Positions 1 to 13,998 of a stretch of 23,696 nt of DNA are shown here, one piece after another; position 1 is the stretch's first letter, and each line of letters begins with the position of its first letter. The notes under the pieces were generated by a model, which searched no databases, had not been told where the DNA came from, and was given only the letters and a program-made list of their open reading frames with translations. This DNA is from a bacterium (lineage in GTDB: Bacteria > Bacillota > Bacilli > Lactobacillales > Streptococcaceae). A program made the position numbers and the translations under genes. The DNA is taken from the NCBI GenBank assembly GCA_905221385.1, contig CAJNCV010000020.1:1-23696 (forward strand), read 5' to 3'.

Positions 1-134
1 TCTGTTTGGTATTGAGCCATGAGGCGTTTCAAAGCGCCACGTTGGTCAAAGGCAAGAGCTGAGATAATGCCATTTTCGTCAGAGAGTTTTTGCAGGCAAG
101 CTACTTTATTAAGGCTTAATTGTAATTTACTCAT
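1..134 (-). CDS. lacD: Tagatose 1,6-diphosphate aldolase, N-terminal part (runs off the window)
   Basis: Only the first 44 codons are present; the rest lies beyond base 1. The visible peptide includes [20 protein letters not shown], the N-terminal signature of the LacD family, which cleaves tagatose 1,6-bisphosphate to dihydroxyacetone phosphate and glyceraldehyde 3-phosphate. The ATG at 134-132 has a good ribosome binding site (AAGGAAG) upstream, and begins only 10 bases after the agaS stop, so it is the last visible gene of the bgaC-PTS-agaS operon. Placement after agaS makes biochemical sense: AgaS would yield tagatose 6-phosphate, which after phosphorylation is the LacD substrate. As I remember the pneumococcal locus, galM rather than lacD follows agaS, so this arrangement may mark a relative such as S. 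mitis. Confidence 0.85.
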   Translation of the reverse strand, partial: MSKLQLSLNKVACLQKLSDENGIISALAFDQRGALKRLMAQYQT

Positions 135-144
135 AGACACTTCC

Positions 145-1311
145 TTATTTTTGATAGTCATGAATGATCACACCTTGTACCACACGGTTTACGGTGCCTG
201 TAGGAGACGGTGTATCTGGTTTGTTTTCTACTTTAAGCGAAGTCAAAAGGGCAAAGAGTTGGGCATAAACGATGTAAGGGAAGACACGGTAAATATCGTT
301 CAAGGCACCGCCACAACCAAGGGCTACTTCTTTGACATTTTCAAGACCAAAGGCTTGATCACTTAAGAGCACAACACGACGAGCAATCTGGTCACCAGCC
401 ACTTCACGAACCAAGTCCAAGTCGTACTTGCGAGTGTAGTCTGTCGTTGTACCAAAGACCAAAACAACGGTATCTTCGTTGATCAATGATTTTGGACCGT
501 GACGGAAGCCGACTGGGCTTTCATACATGGTCGCCACTTGACCAGCTGTTAATTCCAAAATCTTGAGCTGAGCTTCATGAGCAAGCCCAAAGAAAGGACC
601 AGCGCCCAGGTAGATAACACGGTTAAAGTCAAGGTCAACCAGCTCTTTGACATCTTCTGCATTGTCTAGAACTTTACGCGCAAGGCTAGACACAACTTCA
701 AAACGTTCAGCTTTCACAGCAAATTCTGTAGGATCAAAAACCAAGAGAGCTGTTAGCATCATGGACGTAAAGCTAGAAGTCATGGCAAATCCAGCGTCAT
801 TGGAAGCAGCTGGTTGCAAGAGCAAAAGATTGCGGTCATCGCCATGAGCTTGAAGAGCCAATTTACCATCTGCAGCACATGTAATGGTCACTTGATAGAG
901 GTCATCAACCAAGGCTTTGGCCAAATCAACCGTCGCCACACTTTCAGGTGAATTCCCACTACGAGCAAAGGAAACAAGGACAGTCGCCACATCTTTTTTC
1001 AAATAAGTTTCTGGATTGGCAACAATATCAGTTGTCGCAATGGCATTGAAATTCCATTTGCGTTCGTCATAGACTTCCTTAAAGTATGGTACCAAGGTAT
1101 CTCCCACATAAGCAGAAGTCCCAGCACCCGTCAAGATGACCTTGATATAGTCATGCTTATCCGCAATCCCTTGTAGAAAGGCTGCAATTTCTTCTCGTTT
1201 TGCTTGATAGGCTTCAAAAGCCCCTTTCCATACATCAGGCTGTTGGTAGATCTCACGAGTCGTGATTTCTGCACCCAGTTCAAGCAATTCTTCTTTTGTG
1301 TAATTTAGCAT
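145..1311 (-). CDS. agaS: AgaS-type SIS-domain sugar isomerase/deaminase
   Basis: A 388-residue cytoplasmic protein with two SIS (sugar isomerase) domains. The first carries [13 protein letters not shown] (about residues 59-71) and [11 protein letters not shown] (about 123-133), the phosphosugar-binding loops; the second carries [14 protein letters not shown], typical of GlmS/AgaS relatives. AgaS enzymes convert galactosamine 6-phosphate to tagatose 6-phosphate plus ammonia. The ATG at 1311 follows GAGGAAC and fits the usual family start. It sits between the PTS genes and lacD on the same strand, supporting a route from imported GalNAc or galactosamine to tagatose phosphates. It is separated from the PTS IIA gene by about 205 bases holding a hairpin and a BOX-type repeat, so it may be expressed at a level different from the PTS genes. 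The substrate is inferred from context. Confidence 0.9.
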   Translation of the reverse strand: MLNYTKEELLELGAEITTREIYQQPDVWKGAFEAYQAKREEIAAFLQGIADKHDYIKVILTGAGTSAYVGDTLVPYFKEVYDERKWNFNAIATTDIVANPETYLKKDVATVLVSFARSGNSPESVATVDLAKALVDDLYQVTITCAADGKLALQAHGDDRNLLLLQPAASNDAGFAMTSSFTSMMLTALLVFDPTEFAVKAERFEVVSSLARKVLDNAEDVKELVDLDFNRVIYLGAGPFFGLAHEAQLKILELTAGQVATMYESPVGFRHGPKSLINEDTVVLVFGTTTDYTRKYDLDLVREVAGDQIARRVVLLSDQAFGLENVKEVALGCGGALNDIYRVFPYIVYAQLFALLTSLKVENKPDTPSPTGTVNRVVQGVIIHDYQK

Positions 1312-1335
1312 TGAGTTCCTCTTTTTCTATTAAAT

Positions 1336-1364
1336 ATGGGAATGGGAGTAAGCCCCATTCCCAT
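1336..1364. other. Intercistronic hairpin between IIA and agaS
   Basis: An 11-base perfect inverted repeat, ATGGGAATGGG (1336-1346) and CCCATTCCCAT (1354-1364), with a 7-base loop. On the minus-strand transcript it lies just before the agaS ribosome binding site, and what follows it is A/T-mixed rather than a run of T, so it is not a classical terminator. It could act as a partial terminator, an RNA-processing or stability element, or a remnant of a mobile repeat. Confidence 0.55.
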
Positions 1365-1412
1365 GTATATTCTATACAAGCTGTTCTAACGATTTTCACG
1401 TTGTCACATCGT

Positions 1413-1517
1413 ATACTCAATGAAAATCAAAGAGCAAACTAGGAAGCTAGCCGCAGGCTGTACTTGAGTACGGCAAGGCGACGCTGACATAGTTTGAATT
1501 TGATTTTCGAAGAGTAT
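1413..1517. repeat. BOX-type repeat (A and C modules, no B)
   Basis: About 105 bases with imperfect inverted ends: ATACTCAATGAAAATCAAA at the left and TTTGATTTTCGAAGAGTAT at the right. The right half contains TACGGCAAGGCGACGCTGAC, which matches the well-known boxA sequence; the left half contains GAAGCTAGCCGCAGG of boxC; no boxB unit lies between them. BOX elements are small non-autonomous repeats of S. pneumoniae and close relatives. The outermost base overlaps the TAA stop of the IIA gene. A RUP element is the main alternative, as the two repeat classes have similar ends and size. Confidence 0.8.
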
Positions 1518-1921
1518 TATTCATCTTCGTCATCATCGAAGCCAGCTAACAGGTCGTTGACTTTTACAATGTTTTCTGCACCACGGCTCTTATAGTCCGC
1601 ATCTGCACCTGTAAGGCTTGCATTGATAAATTCAATCACCATTGGAAGATTCATCCCTGCGTAGAGTTCAATGTCGCGGCCTTCCATAATCAAACGGCTT
1701 ACCACGTTACAAGGTGTTCCACCGAGAAGATCCGCAAAGACTAGGAAATCATCCAATCCTTCGATAGCAGCTTCAAATTTTGCAGTAAATTCTTCTGGAC
1801 CATCTTCTGGAAGAAGAGCCACTGCATGAATGTTGTCCTGTGGACCCATGATCATTTCTGTGCTACCTTTAAGTTCTTCACAGAAACGACCATGACTCAC
1901 CAAAATTAATGATTTACTCAT
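1517..1921 (-). CDS. agaF: PTS IIA component, mannose/fructose/sorbose family
   Basis: A 134-residue cytoplasmic phosphocarrier. The N-terminus MSKSLILVSHGRF places the phosphorylated histidine at H10, as in the EIIA-Man fold, and VFADLLGGTPCNV is the conserved loop that follows. It accepts phosphate from HPr and passes it to the IIB subunit. It starts 3 bases after the IID stop, so translation is probably coupled; there is only a weak purine-rich ribosome binding site. It is the last of the four PTS genes. The C-terminus is unusually acidic (DDDEDE), and its TAA stop touches the end of the BOX repeat, so insertion happened exactly at the gene end. The family is clear; the GalNAc/galactosamine symbol rests on neighbours. 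Confidence 0.9.
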   Translation of the reverse strand: MSKSLILVSHGRFCEELKGSTEMIMGPQDNIHAVALLPEDGPEEFTAKFEAAIEGLDDFLVFADLLGGTPCNVVSRLIMEGRDIELYAGMNLPMVIEFINASLTGADADYKSRGAENIVKVNDLLAGFDDDEDE

Positions 1922-1924
1922 AAA

Positions 1925-2746
1925 TTATGCACCCATTCCAAGTACAAATTTACCAAGAGCAGAGAGACCTACTGCAAGAACGATAATGATACCAATCGCT
2001 TTAGTAGAGTTCATACCTTTCTTACCAAGCAACCAGAAGATAAAGGCAGTAAAGATTGCTGGAAGCAAGCGTGGGAAGATTGAGTTCAAGATGTCTTGGA
2101 AGTCAATCATCTTTTCACCGATTGGCAATTTGTAAGAAATATCAAAGTTGATCAATGTTGCCACAAGAGCACCCATCATGAAGACACCAAGTACAGATGC
2201 AGCATCAATCAAAGCTGTCAAGGTACTTTGCATGTTGTTGATAAGGCTAACCCCTTCTTTGTAGGCAAATTCCAATTGTTTCCAACGGAAGATGTCATAA
2301 GCAACTGCAACTGCGATCCAAAGGAAGATACCCCATGGTTGGCCAGCGATAGCCATAGTTGCTGCGATAGATCCCATGATAGCAGGTACAAGTGAACCAA
2401 AGATAGTATCTCCAAGAGGAGCAAATGGTCCCATCAAACCTGTCTTAATACCGTTAACAGCATCTTTTGAACCCACACCATCTTTTTCTTCCATGGCAAG
2501 GTCAAAACCAGCGATAATAGTGTGGAAGAATGGTGAAGTATTGAAGAATTGAGTGTGAACTTTCATCATTTCTTTCAATTCAGGAGTTCCATCCCCATAC
2601 ATTTTACGCAATTGAGGCAAGATCATGTAAAGGTAACCAGAAGCTTGCATACGTTCGTAGTTCCAACCTAATTGGAAAGTAAACAAGCTACGTTTGTTGA
2701 TTTGATTAAAATCTTCTTTTGTAAGTTTGTAATTAGAATTCGTCAT
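1925..2746 (-). CDS. agaE: PTS IID component, mannose family
   Basis: A 273-residue membrane subunit of a mannose-family PTS permease. The N-terminal part is soluble (LTKEDFNQINKRS, then the family motif NYERMQ), followed by GLMGPFAPLGDTIF, a signature of EIID, and hydrophobic segments in the C-terminal half. I chose the ATG at 2746 (MTNSNYKL) because GGGGAAA precedes it; a GTG at 2761 would add five residues. The start overlaps the 3' end of the IIC gene by 14 bases, a sign of translational coupling. IID and IIC together form the sugar channel. Substrate is not determined by sequence alone; N-acetylgalactosamine, galactosamine or galactose are likely from AgaS and LacD in the same operon. 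Confidence 0.92.
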   Translation of the reverse strand: MTNSNYKLTKEDFNQINKRSLFTFQLGWNYERMQASGYLYMILPQLRKMYGDGTPELKEMMKVHTQFFNTSPFFHTIIAGFDLAMEEKDGVGSKDAVNGIKTGLMGPFAPLGDTIFGSLVPAIMGSIAATMAIAGQPWGIFLWIAVAVAYDIFRWKQLEFAYKEGVSLINNMQSTLTALIDAASVLGVFMMGALVATLINFDISYKLPIGEKMIDFQDILNSIFPRLLPAIFTAFIFWLLGKKGMNSTKAIGIIIVLAVGLSALGKFVLGMGA

Positions 2747-3638
2747 CTTCGATTTCCCCACTTTCTGATGGTGTAGAAGGTGCTGCTACAGCTACTTTTT
2801 GGCTGTTCTTAAAGTGAACAACTGCAAGGAAGATACCTACGATAGAAACACCGATCATAGACAAACCTTTGAAGTTGTTAGCAAAGCCAATCTTTTCAGC
2901 AACATCAGCAGGAAGAGTACCAAGGATACCTGCAACAGCTCCACCAAGACCAGTTACATATGAGTAAAGAACAGTCAACATAGCTGTCAAACCGAATCCC
3001 ATTGCAAGGTAGTGAAGGTTACGTTTAACTGGAAGGTAACGAAGCAAGATAGCGAATCCAAGACCTGGAAGCATACGACCTGCAAGTGTCAAACCATCTG
3101 CAATCCATTGATATTCTTTAACAAGGTCTACTACTGATTGTACAAAAGCACCACCAAAAGCAAGAGCGAAGAATACTGGAAGGGCACGAGAAAGAGCCCA
3201 AGGCACTGCACCAAGTAGGTAGTTGCGTTCGATACCTTTGTAGTCAAAGCGTTCGATCGCAGCATCAATACGGTGTGCAAAGAAAGTAGTAGTCATACGT
3301 CCAAGAACGTCGAAGTATGTCAAAAGTGCTGCTACTGGTACAGCGATTGTTGTGATTGCAAGATCTGTATCAATCCCTTGAGAGATAGAGAATGCTGTTG
3401 CAAGAACCGCACCAGAAGTTGCGTCGATACGAGAAGCACCACCGAAGGTACCAACCCCGAGAACGAACAACTGCAAGCTACCACCGATAAACAAACCAGT
3501 TGTCACATCTCCCATGATCAAACCAGTAATGAAACCAGCAAATACAGGGGAACCTGCAGATGAAACGATTGTCAACTCATCACAGATTTGATAAGCTGAG
3601 TACAAAGTGAGAAGTAAAATTTGCCACCATTGTATCAT
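2733..3638 (-). CDS. agaW: PTS IIC component, mannose family
   Basis: A 301-residue integral membrane protein with roughly eight hydrophobic segments. The N-terminus contains AYQICDELTIVSSAGSPVFA and FITGLIMGD, then LQLFVLGVGTFGGASRID, all typical of the EIIC-Man/sorbose family that forms the substrate pathway. The ATG at 3638 follows a strong AGGAGG ribosome binding site about 8 bases upstream. The last residues (EIEDDEF) are encoded in the stretch that also carries the IID start. The gene follows IIB after 26 bases. Function as the sugar-binding part of the permease is certain at family level; substrate identity is inference. Confidence 0.92.
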   Translation of the reverse strand: MIQWWQILLLTLYSAYQICDELTIVSSAGSPVFAGFITGLIMGDVTTGLFIGGSLQLFVLGVGTFGGASRIDATSGAVLATAFSISQGIDTDLAITTIAVPVAALLTYFDVLGRMTTTFFAHRIDAAIERFDYKGIERNYLLGAVPWALSRALPVFFALAFGGAFVQSVVDLVKEYQWIADGLTLAGRMLPGLGFAILLRYLPVKRNLHYLAMGFGLTAMLTVLYSYVTGLGGAVAGILGTLPADVAEKIGFANNFKGLSMIGVSIVGIFLAVVHFKNSQKVAVAAPSTPSESGEIEDDEF

Positions 3639-3664
3639 AACAATGACCTCCTAAAAATTTTTTC

Positions 3665-4137
3665 CTATTTTAATAAGCTCAAAAAGTCTGAAACTGGATC
3701 ATTTGGAACCATTTGAGCAGTGAGTTTCACACCTTTTTCTGCTAGTTTGTGGAAATCTTCCACATCCTTGTCTACCACGTTGATAGAACGTGTGATAGAG
3801 CGAGTTTCTGGTGTTTGAGACATATTGCCGACGTTGAGTGTTTCAAGCGGAACACCTGCTTCGACCAAACCAAGGAAACGGTCTGGTTTACGTGCAACGA
3901 TAAAGAGACGTTGGCTATCGTATTTACCAGCAAGGATATTTGCTGCTGCTTTCTCAACTGGCAAGATACTGAGTTTCACACCTGGTGGTGTTGCAAGTTT
4001 CAAACCACTCTTTTCAATATCGTTGTTAACAACTTCGTCGTCTACAACCATAATGCGTGAAACATTTAGTTTTCCAGCCCAAAGATTGGCTACTTGACCG
4101 TGGATCAAACGTCCATCGATACGGCATCCTACAATTG

Positions 4138-4141
<4 letters not shown>
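3665..4141 (-). CDS. agaV: PTS IIB component, mannose/sorbose family
   Basis: A 158-residue cytoplasmic subunit. The motif GCRIDGRLIHGQVANLW places the phosphorylated histidine at H14, as in the EIIB-Man/Sor family; VVDDEV at about 33-38 is also conserved. It receives phosphate from IIA and phosphorylates sugar entering through IIC/IID. The ATG (4141-4139) overlaps the TGA of bgaC in an ATGA arrangement, so the two genes are translationally coupled. This tight coupling to a beta-galactosidase suggests that the enzyme and transporter act on the same glycan product. Confidence 0.92.
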
Positions 4142-5925
<1,784 letters not shown>

Positions 5926-5946
5926 GTCACCACCCCTGACTAATTA

Positions 5947-5961
5947 AGTTTGCGCTTTCAT
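5947..5961 (-). promoter_or_regulatory. Catabolite-responsive element (cre) for bgaC operon
   Basis: On the minus strand the 15 bases ATGAAAGCGCAAACT match the CcpA cre consensus WTGNAANCGNWNNCW at every fixed position. It lies roughly 9-23 bases downstream of the predicted bgaC transcription start, the position where CcpA represses by roadblock or by hindering RNA polymerase. This predicts glucose repression of the bgaC-PTS-agaS-lacD operon. Confidence 0.75.
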
Positions 5962-5975
5962 TTATTATAATATTA

Positions 5976-6004
5976 AATATAATCAAATCTTTCGCATTTG
6001 TCAA
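5976..6004 (-). promoter_or_regulatory. Sigma-A promoter of the bgaC operon
   Basis: On the minus strand, a perfect -35 box TTGACA (6004-5999), a 17-base spacer and a -10 box TATATT (5981-5976). The predicted start is near 5969, giving a leader of about 40 bases before the bgaC ATG at 5925. The region between here and the regulator gene (about 6005-6200) holds no gene; it contains the palindrome TTTCTAGAAA at 6089-6098 followed by a partial repeat of it, a possible operator, but I cannot assign it. Confidence 0.75.
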
Positions 6005-6202
6005 TAGGTTTTGGAAAATATTTTAAAATTTTTTGATTTTTTTACTTTCCTTTTACCAACTTTCTGCAAATACCACATGAAAATGGAATTTCTAGAAAAG
6101 CTTTCTAAACCATTAGAATAAGCTAATTTTTCGTATATAGGATAACATTTTACTCTGTTATTCTATTTTTTTATCTAAATACTACTATTTTCTCTGTGAT
6201 TG

Positions 6203-6211
6203 TGGTAAAAT
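6203..6211 (+). promoter_or_regulatory. Extended -10 promoter of the GntR-family regulator
   Basis: TGGTAAAAT is an extended -10 element (TG, one base, TAAAAT at 6206-6211); no good -35 box lies 17 bases upstream. Predicted start near 6218, leaving a short leader with GAGGTG at 6233-6238 as the ribosome binding site. Confidence 0.5.
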
Positions 6212-6243
6212 CAAGAATGAAGAAAGAGAATCGAGGTGAAATT

Positions 6244-6960
6244 ATGGCTATTCCAAAATACCAATATATTAAGGATGAATTAAAAAACAAAATTATATCT
6301 GGTCAATTTGCAAGCGGAGACAAGTTTTATACTGAAGCAGAATTGATCGCAATGTACGATGTGAGTTCGATTACTGTTGTACGCGCTTTGAACGACCTAG
6401 CCAAAGATGGCTATATTGTCCGTCAACAAGGAAAAGGAACATTCGTATCACGCGCACGTAAGCATAAACTTGTTGAATTTTCAGATGTCGAAATCTTTGA
6501 AACAAAAGATGATAAGGTAACCGTCCTTTCTATCGAGCGTGGAAATCAACTTGAATATTTGGAGAAACTTGGACTACGTGGAGATCAATTCTATTACAAG
6601 ATTGAACGTATCCGTCAAACAAATGATGTGACCTACATCTACCACACGTCTTATATTCCTGAGCAATACATCAATGCCAACTATCCAAATCTTGACTACT
6701 ATAGCTCTATCTATAAACGTTTCAAATTGGATTACCGCATTCACATGAGTGATGAGCATTTTGAAGAAATCAACGAAATCGCATTTCCAACACCAGAGCA
6801 TGCTGCTTCTGTACTAGGAATCGATACACAGTTCCCAACTGTCTTCCAAACAAAGACTACGAAACTTGAGGCCACTGGTCAAGTTTTGGCTTATAGCGAA
6901 ACTTATAAGCGAGCTGACTACTACAAAATCAAATTCATCTCATGTAACCGAGGTCATTAA
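6244..6960 (+). CDS. GntR/HutC-family transcriptional regulator
   Basis: A 238-residue regulator. Residues 1-70 form a winged helix-turn-helix (PKYQYIKDELKNKI, then YDVSSITVVRALNDLAKDG and the wing VRQQGKGTFVSR). Residues about 90-235 form a UTRA ligand-binding domain, which senses a phosphorylated sugar or similar small molecule in the HutC subfamily. The ATG at 6244 was chosen because GAGGTG lies just upstream and because MAIPKYQY is the usual family N-terminus; an in-frame upstream start would fall before or at the predicted transcription start. It is divergent from bgaC and precedes strH, so it most likely controls the bgaC operon, as such a pair is usual in local sugar regulons. Effector and operator are not known from the sequence. 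Confidence 0.9.
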   Translation: MAIPKYQYIKDELKNKIISGQFASGDKFYTEAELIAMYDVSSITVVRALNDLAKDGYIVRQQGKGTFVSRARKHKLVEFSDVEIFETKDDKVTVLSIERGNQLEYLEKLGLRGDQFYYKIERIRQTNDVTYIYHTSYIPEQYINANYPNLDYYSSIYKRFKLDYRIHMSDEHFEEINEIAFPTPEHAASVLGIDTQFPTVFQTKTTKLEATGQVLAYSETYKRADYYKIKFISCNRGH

Positions 6961-6991
6961 GAAAAAGCTTGAGCCTAGCTCAGGCTTTTTC
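6961..6991 (+). terminator. Rho-independent terminator after the GntR gene
   Basis: GAAAAAGC-TTGAGC, a CTA loop, then GCTCAG-GCTTTTTC form a near-perfect stem whose 3' arm is the T-run. It begins right after the TAA stop. The remaining spacer to strH contains a 9-base inverted repeat TATGTTCAT (6992-7000) / ATGAACATA (7021-7029) and the strH promoter. Confidence 0.85.
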
Positions 6992-7177
6992 TATGTTCAT
7001 TATAGCATGCACCATTTAGTATGAACATACGATAGAGGGTAATTCTTTAATTAGTAGTGCTTTTACTAAAAACAAGTAAAATAATTGAACAATTTTCTAC
7101 TAAATTAGATTTACCAAAAAAACAGCTTCCTAATCTTATGATTTCCTCCATTTATTATAGTTCTTTCATAAAGTCTC

Positions 7178-7206
7178 TTGACTTTTTATAGTTTAGATAA
7201 TAAAAT
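7178..7206 (+). promoter_or_regulatory. Sigma-A promoter of strH
   Basis: TTGACT (7178-7183), a 17-base spacer, and TAAAAT (7201-7206). The predicted start is near 7213. A TATAAT at 7234-7239 is a second possible -10 box but has no matching -35. The strH ribosome binding site is AAGGAGG at 7248-7254, 7 bases before the ATG. Confidence 0.65.
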
Positions 7207-7218
7207 AAAAACAGTTTT

Positions 7219-7233
7219 GTGTAAACGTTATCA
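7219..7233 (+). promoter_or_regulatory. Catabolite-responsive element (cre) for strH
   Basis: GTGTAAACGTTATCA matches the cre consensus WTGNAANCGNWNNCW except the first base. It is about 7-20 bases downstream of the predicted strH start, the same geometry as at bgaC, which predicts CcpA repression of strH in glucose. Confidence 0.75.
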
Positions 7234-7249
7234 TATAATATAGTAATAA

Positions 7250-11017
<3,768 letters not shown>

Positions 11018-11037
11018 CCCCCTTCGACAAGCATACA

Positions 11038-11064
11038 AAAAAGCGAGATTGAATCTCGCTTTTT
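11038..11064. terminator. Bidirectional terminator between strH and purB
   Basis: AAAAAGCGAGAT, loop TGA, ATCTCGCTTTTT: a perfect 12-base stem with A-run on one side and T-run on the other. It lies between the converging strH and purB stops and can end transcription from both sides. Confidence 0.9.
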
Positions 11065-11074
11065 ATTGTTAGGA

Positions 11075-12373
11075 TTAATCACCCAGTCCGATACGTTCAA
11101 AGATATCATCCACTCGTTTGGTGTAGTATGCAGGGTTGAAGATTTCATCAATTTCATCTTGAGTGAGGCGTGATGTCACTTCTGGATCTGCTTCGAGAAG
11201 CGGTTTAAAGTCCACTTGGTTGTCCCAAGAGTAGGCTGTTTTTGGTTGCACCAAGTCATAGGCTTGCTCACGCGTCATGCCTTTTTCGATCAAGGTCAAC
11301 ATAGCACGTTGGCTAAAGATAAGACCAAACGTAGAGTTCATGTTGCGGATCATATTTTCTGGGAAGACCGTCAAGTTCTTGACGATATTTCCGAAACGGT
11401 TGAGCATGTAGTCAATCAAAATGGTTGTATCTGGTGTGATGATACGTTCAGCTGATGAGTGGGAAATATCACGTTCGTGCCAGAGAGCGACGTTCTCATA
11501 GGCTGTCACCATATGACCACGAATAACACGCGCAAGACCTGTCATGTTCTCAGAACCGATAGGGTTGCGTTTGTGAGGCATAGCAGATGAACCTTTTTGG
11601 CCTTTGGCAAAGAATTCTTCCACTTCGCGTTGTTCAGATTTTTGAAGACCACGGATTTCCGTTGCCATACGTTCGATTGAAGTCGCGATGCTAGCAAGAA
11701 CTGCAAAGTACTCAGCGTGAAGGTCACGAGGAAGTACTTGTGTAGAAATTTCTTGAGCACGGATACCCAATTTGTCGCAGACGTATTGCTCTACAAATGG
11801 TGGGATGTTGGCAAAGTTCCCAACCGCACCCGAAATCTTACCAGCTTCCACACCAGCAGCCGCATGCTCGAAACGCTCGATATTGCGCTTCATTTCGCTG
11901 TACCAAGTCGCCAATTTCAGACCAAAGGTTGTAGGCTCAGCGTGCACCCCGTGGGTACGACCCATCATGATGGTGAACTTGTGCTCCTTAGCCTTAGCAG
12001 CGATGATGTTGGTGAAGTTCTCAAGGTCACGACGAATGATGTCGTTGGCCTGCTTGTAGAGGTAACCGTAGGCAGTATCCACCACGTCGGTAGAAGTCAA
12101 CCCATAGTGCACCCACTTGCGCTCTTCACCAAGAGTCTCTGAAACCGCACGCGTGAAAGCAACCACATCGTGACGAGTTTGCTGCTCAATCTCCAAAATA
12201 CGGTCAATGTCAAAGTCCGCTTTTTCACGAATCAAAGCCACATCTTCCTTAGGGATTTCCCCCAACTCAGCCCATGCCTCGTCAGCCAAGATTTCTACCT
12301 CAAGCCAAGCACGGTATTTATTTTCTTCACTCCAAATGTTCGCCATCTCAGGGCGAGAGTAACGGTTGATCAT
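11075..12373 (-). CDS. purB: Adenylosuccinate lyase
   Basis: A 432-residue enzyme that cleaves SAICAR to AICAR and adenylosuccinate to AMP, both with release of fumarate. Family marks: [13 protein letters not shown] (about 89-101), [10 protein letters not shown] with the general acid H141, and the signature loop [11 protein letters not shown] (261-271) with the catalytic serine. The ATG at 12373 has an AAAGGAG ribosome binding site and gives the usual N-terminus [10 protein letters not shown]; an in-frame ATG further upstream would run into the neighbouring gene. It follows the accessory membrane-protein gene by only 22 bases, so in this strain it may be transcribed with the accessory genes from the purine operon; I see no clear promoter of its own. 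Confidence 0.97.
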   Translation of the reverse strand: MINRYSRPEMANIWSEENKYRAWLEVEILADEAWAELGEIPKEDVALIREKADFDIDRILEIEQQTRHDVVAFTRAVSETLGEERKWVHYGLTSTDVVDTAYGYLYKQANDIIRRDLENFTNIIAAKAKEHKFTIMMGRTHGVHAEPTTFGLKLATWYSEMKRNIERFEHAAAGVEAGKISGAVGNFANIPPFVEQYVCDKLGIRAQEISTQVLPRDLHAEYFAVLASIATSIERMATEIRGLQKSEQREVEEFFAKGQKGSSAMPHKRNPIGSENMTGLARVIRGHMVTAYENVALWHERDISHSSAERIITPDTTILIDYMLNRFGNIVKNLTVFPENMIRNMNSTFGLIFSQRAMLTLIEKGMTREQAYDLVQPKTAYSWDNQVDFKPLLEADPEVTSRLTQDEIDEIFNPAYYTKRVDDIFERIGLGD

Positions 12374-12395
12374 TTTTTCTCCTTTATTTCCATTA

Positions 12396-13874
12396 TTAAT
12401 AGTTTCGACGTATATATTCAGCTTGTTTAATATCTCCCACTTGTTCACATGCTTCAATATACATTAACCTCGATTCTTCGCTCATATACATTATACTTTC
12501 CTTAAAATATGCTATAGCATCATTAAATTGCTCTAATTTAAATAATACTTTTGCATATATTTCAGATAACTCTGGCAAACGTATATTTTGTCCTTCTAAT
12601 TCAAGTATATTGGACAGTCTTTCTTTTAAAGTTTTCAAAGAATCCACATTATCAAAAATTGTTTCATCAAAAGTTAGAAAAAATATATTTCCTTCTACAA
12701 ATTGACGATAGTTTTGAAACTCTCCGTTCTTATAAATATCTGATAATTTTAGGACTTCTTGGTAGAATCCCAGTCTAATCCTAATAGCTATTTGTTTTAC
12801 CAACTCTAATTCGGTCACGTCTACTTCGTGTAAAATATCAATATTTATTAGTTCTTTTATTAAAAGTAATTTGTCTATAGTTTCGTATTCATAATAATAC
12901 AATATACTTTTTTCAACAATTATTTCCTTCATTTCTTTTGACAATACAATAATCCGATCTAACGCCAAGAATAAGGTAATAAATAGTACTGGCACTTTTA
13001 AAACATTAGAACCAATTTCTAAATTCCCAATTAAAGTAAATCCAAAAAATATACTGTAAATAAATATTTTTTTTAATAATTTTATTTCCTTACTAACACT
13101 TCCAGCATAGACCCATATAATAAATACTACTAATAAAGTTAGAAGGAAAGAAAAACCTACCCCTAAGACTGGAAATAATCTAAACAGACAATAACTCATA
13201 ACTATGGAAAGAATAATTAAAAATATGATTTTCTTTATACTCTTTTTATTTTTTGTGCGATTTCCCCACCAATTGTAAAGAATTTCTTCAAAGTAATTTA
13301 AATATTGCACAACAGTATAATATTTATCATCTCCAATAGGATGAAAAATAGTTAAAATACTAAATAAAACAATAATTAATATTACCTGAAAATAAACTTT
13401 AAAAATTAGGGTATAAGTTAGAATTGTTAAGATTACAATAATTACTTTCGATCCAAAATTTTGTTTCTTAAAAATTGACATTGTAACCAGTGATATTATC
13501 ATTGGAAACAACATCTTAGAAAGCAAAACTAACTCATCAAGAATTATTTTAGAAAGTGATATGAGAGAATGTGCACTCTGTATTGATGGTATATTATATT
13601 GTAAAAACTCACTCTTCCCTGAAAATATTGCATCTATTAAAAAGTATAAATTAGCAAACGCTAATGCTGGCTGTAAAATAAACGGTTTTATCTGCTGATA
13701 AACTACAACTACAAGTATACATGTAAATATTAAAAAAAGAATTCCATATAAAATACTTAAAAGATTCCTTTTTTTCAAATCTTTTTTAGATACATAATTA
13801 ATTGATGGTAACAACAAATTATTTATCAATCTAAAATCTAAAAAATTATTTTCCATTAAAAATCTATTCCCCAT
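12396..13874 (-). CDS. Multi-pass membrane protein with C-terminal TPR-like repeats, unknown function
   Basis: I do not recognise a named family. The 492-residue product has about eight or nine hydrophobic segments between residues 37 and 311 (for example 37-60, 120-136, 142-178, 213-256, 268-284, 293-311), then a soluble C-terminal third. Residues about 435-490 look like two TPR helical hairpins ([20 protein letters not shown], then [17 protein letters not shown]), a protein-binding scaffold. The gene is visibly A/T-rich relative to purB and purK. Start uncertain: ATG at 13874 or ATG at 13856 (after GGGGAATAG). It lies 124 bases downstream of the HEPN-like gene and 22 bases upstream of purB. 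A role as a membrane partner of the HEPN-like protein is only a guess from position. Confidence 0.7.
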   Translation of the reverse strand: MGNRFLMENNFLDFRLINNLLLPSINYVSKKDLKKRNLLSILYGILFLIFTCILVVVVYQQIKPFILQPALAFANLYFLIDAIFSGKSEFLQYNIPSIQSAHSLISLSKIILDELVLLSKMLFPMIISLVTMSIFKKQNFGSKVIIVILTILTYTLIFKVYFQVILIIVLFSILTIFHPIGDDKYYTVVQYLNYFEEILYNWWGNRTKNKKSIKKIIFLIILSIVMSYCLFRLFPVLGVGFSFLLTLLVVFIIWVYAGSVSKEIKLLKKIFIYSIFFGFTLIGNLEIGSNVLKVPVLFITLFLALDRIIVLSKEMKEIIVEKSILYYYEYETIDKLLLIKELINIDILHEVDVTELELVKQIAIRIRLGFYQEVLKLSDIYKNGEFQNYRQFVEGNIFFLTFDETIFDNVDSLKTLKERLSNILELEGQNIRLPELSEIYAKVLFKLEQFNDAIAYFKESIMYMSEESRLMYIEACEQVGDIKQAEYIRRNY

Positions 13875-13998
13875 ATCTTTTCTTTATAATAGCAATTCTC
13901 AATTTTTAGACCAATCTCCTTCCTAAGGAAAGCAAGACTATTAGATAAGATGGAATAATAGCCATATTAGAGAATTTTGTGCTTCAAAATTTATAGAC

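Noticed and set aside
19..366. Plus-strand open frame over lacD and agaS
   Set aside because: It lies antisense to two well-supported genes and its peptide shows no domain.
1336..1364. Rho-independent terminator before agaS
   Set aside because: The stem is good but no T-run follows on either strand, so I list it only as a hairpin.
1413..1517. RUP element
   Set aside because: The sequence fits boxA plus boxC, including the 20-base stretch typical of boxA; RUP remains possible but second choice.
7217..7239. TTGTGT ... TATAAT as the strH promoter
   Set aside because: The spacing is only 11 bases; TTGACT-17-TAAAAT just upstream is far better.
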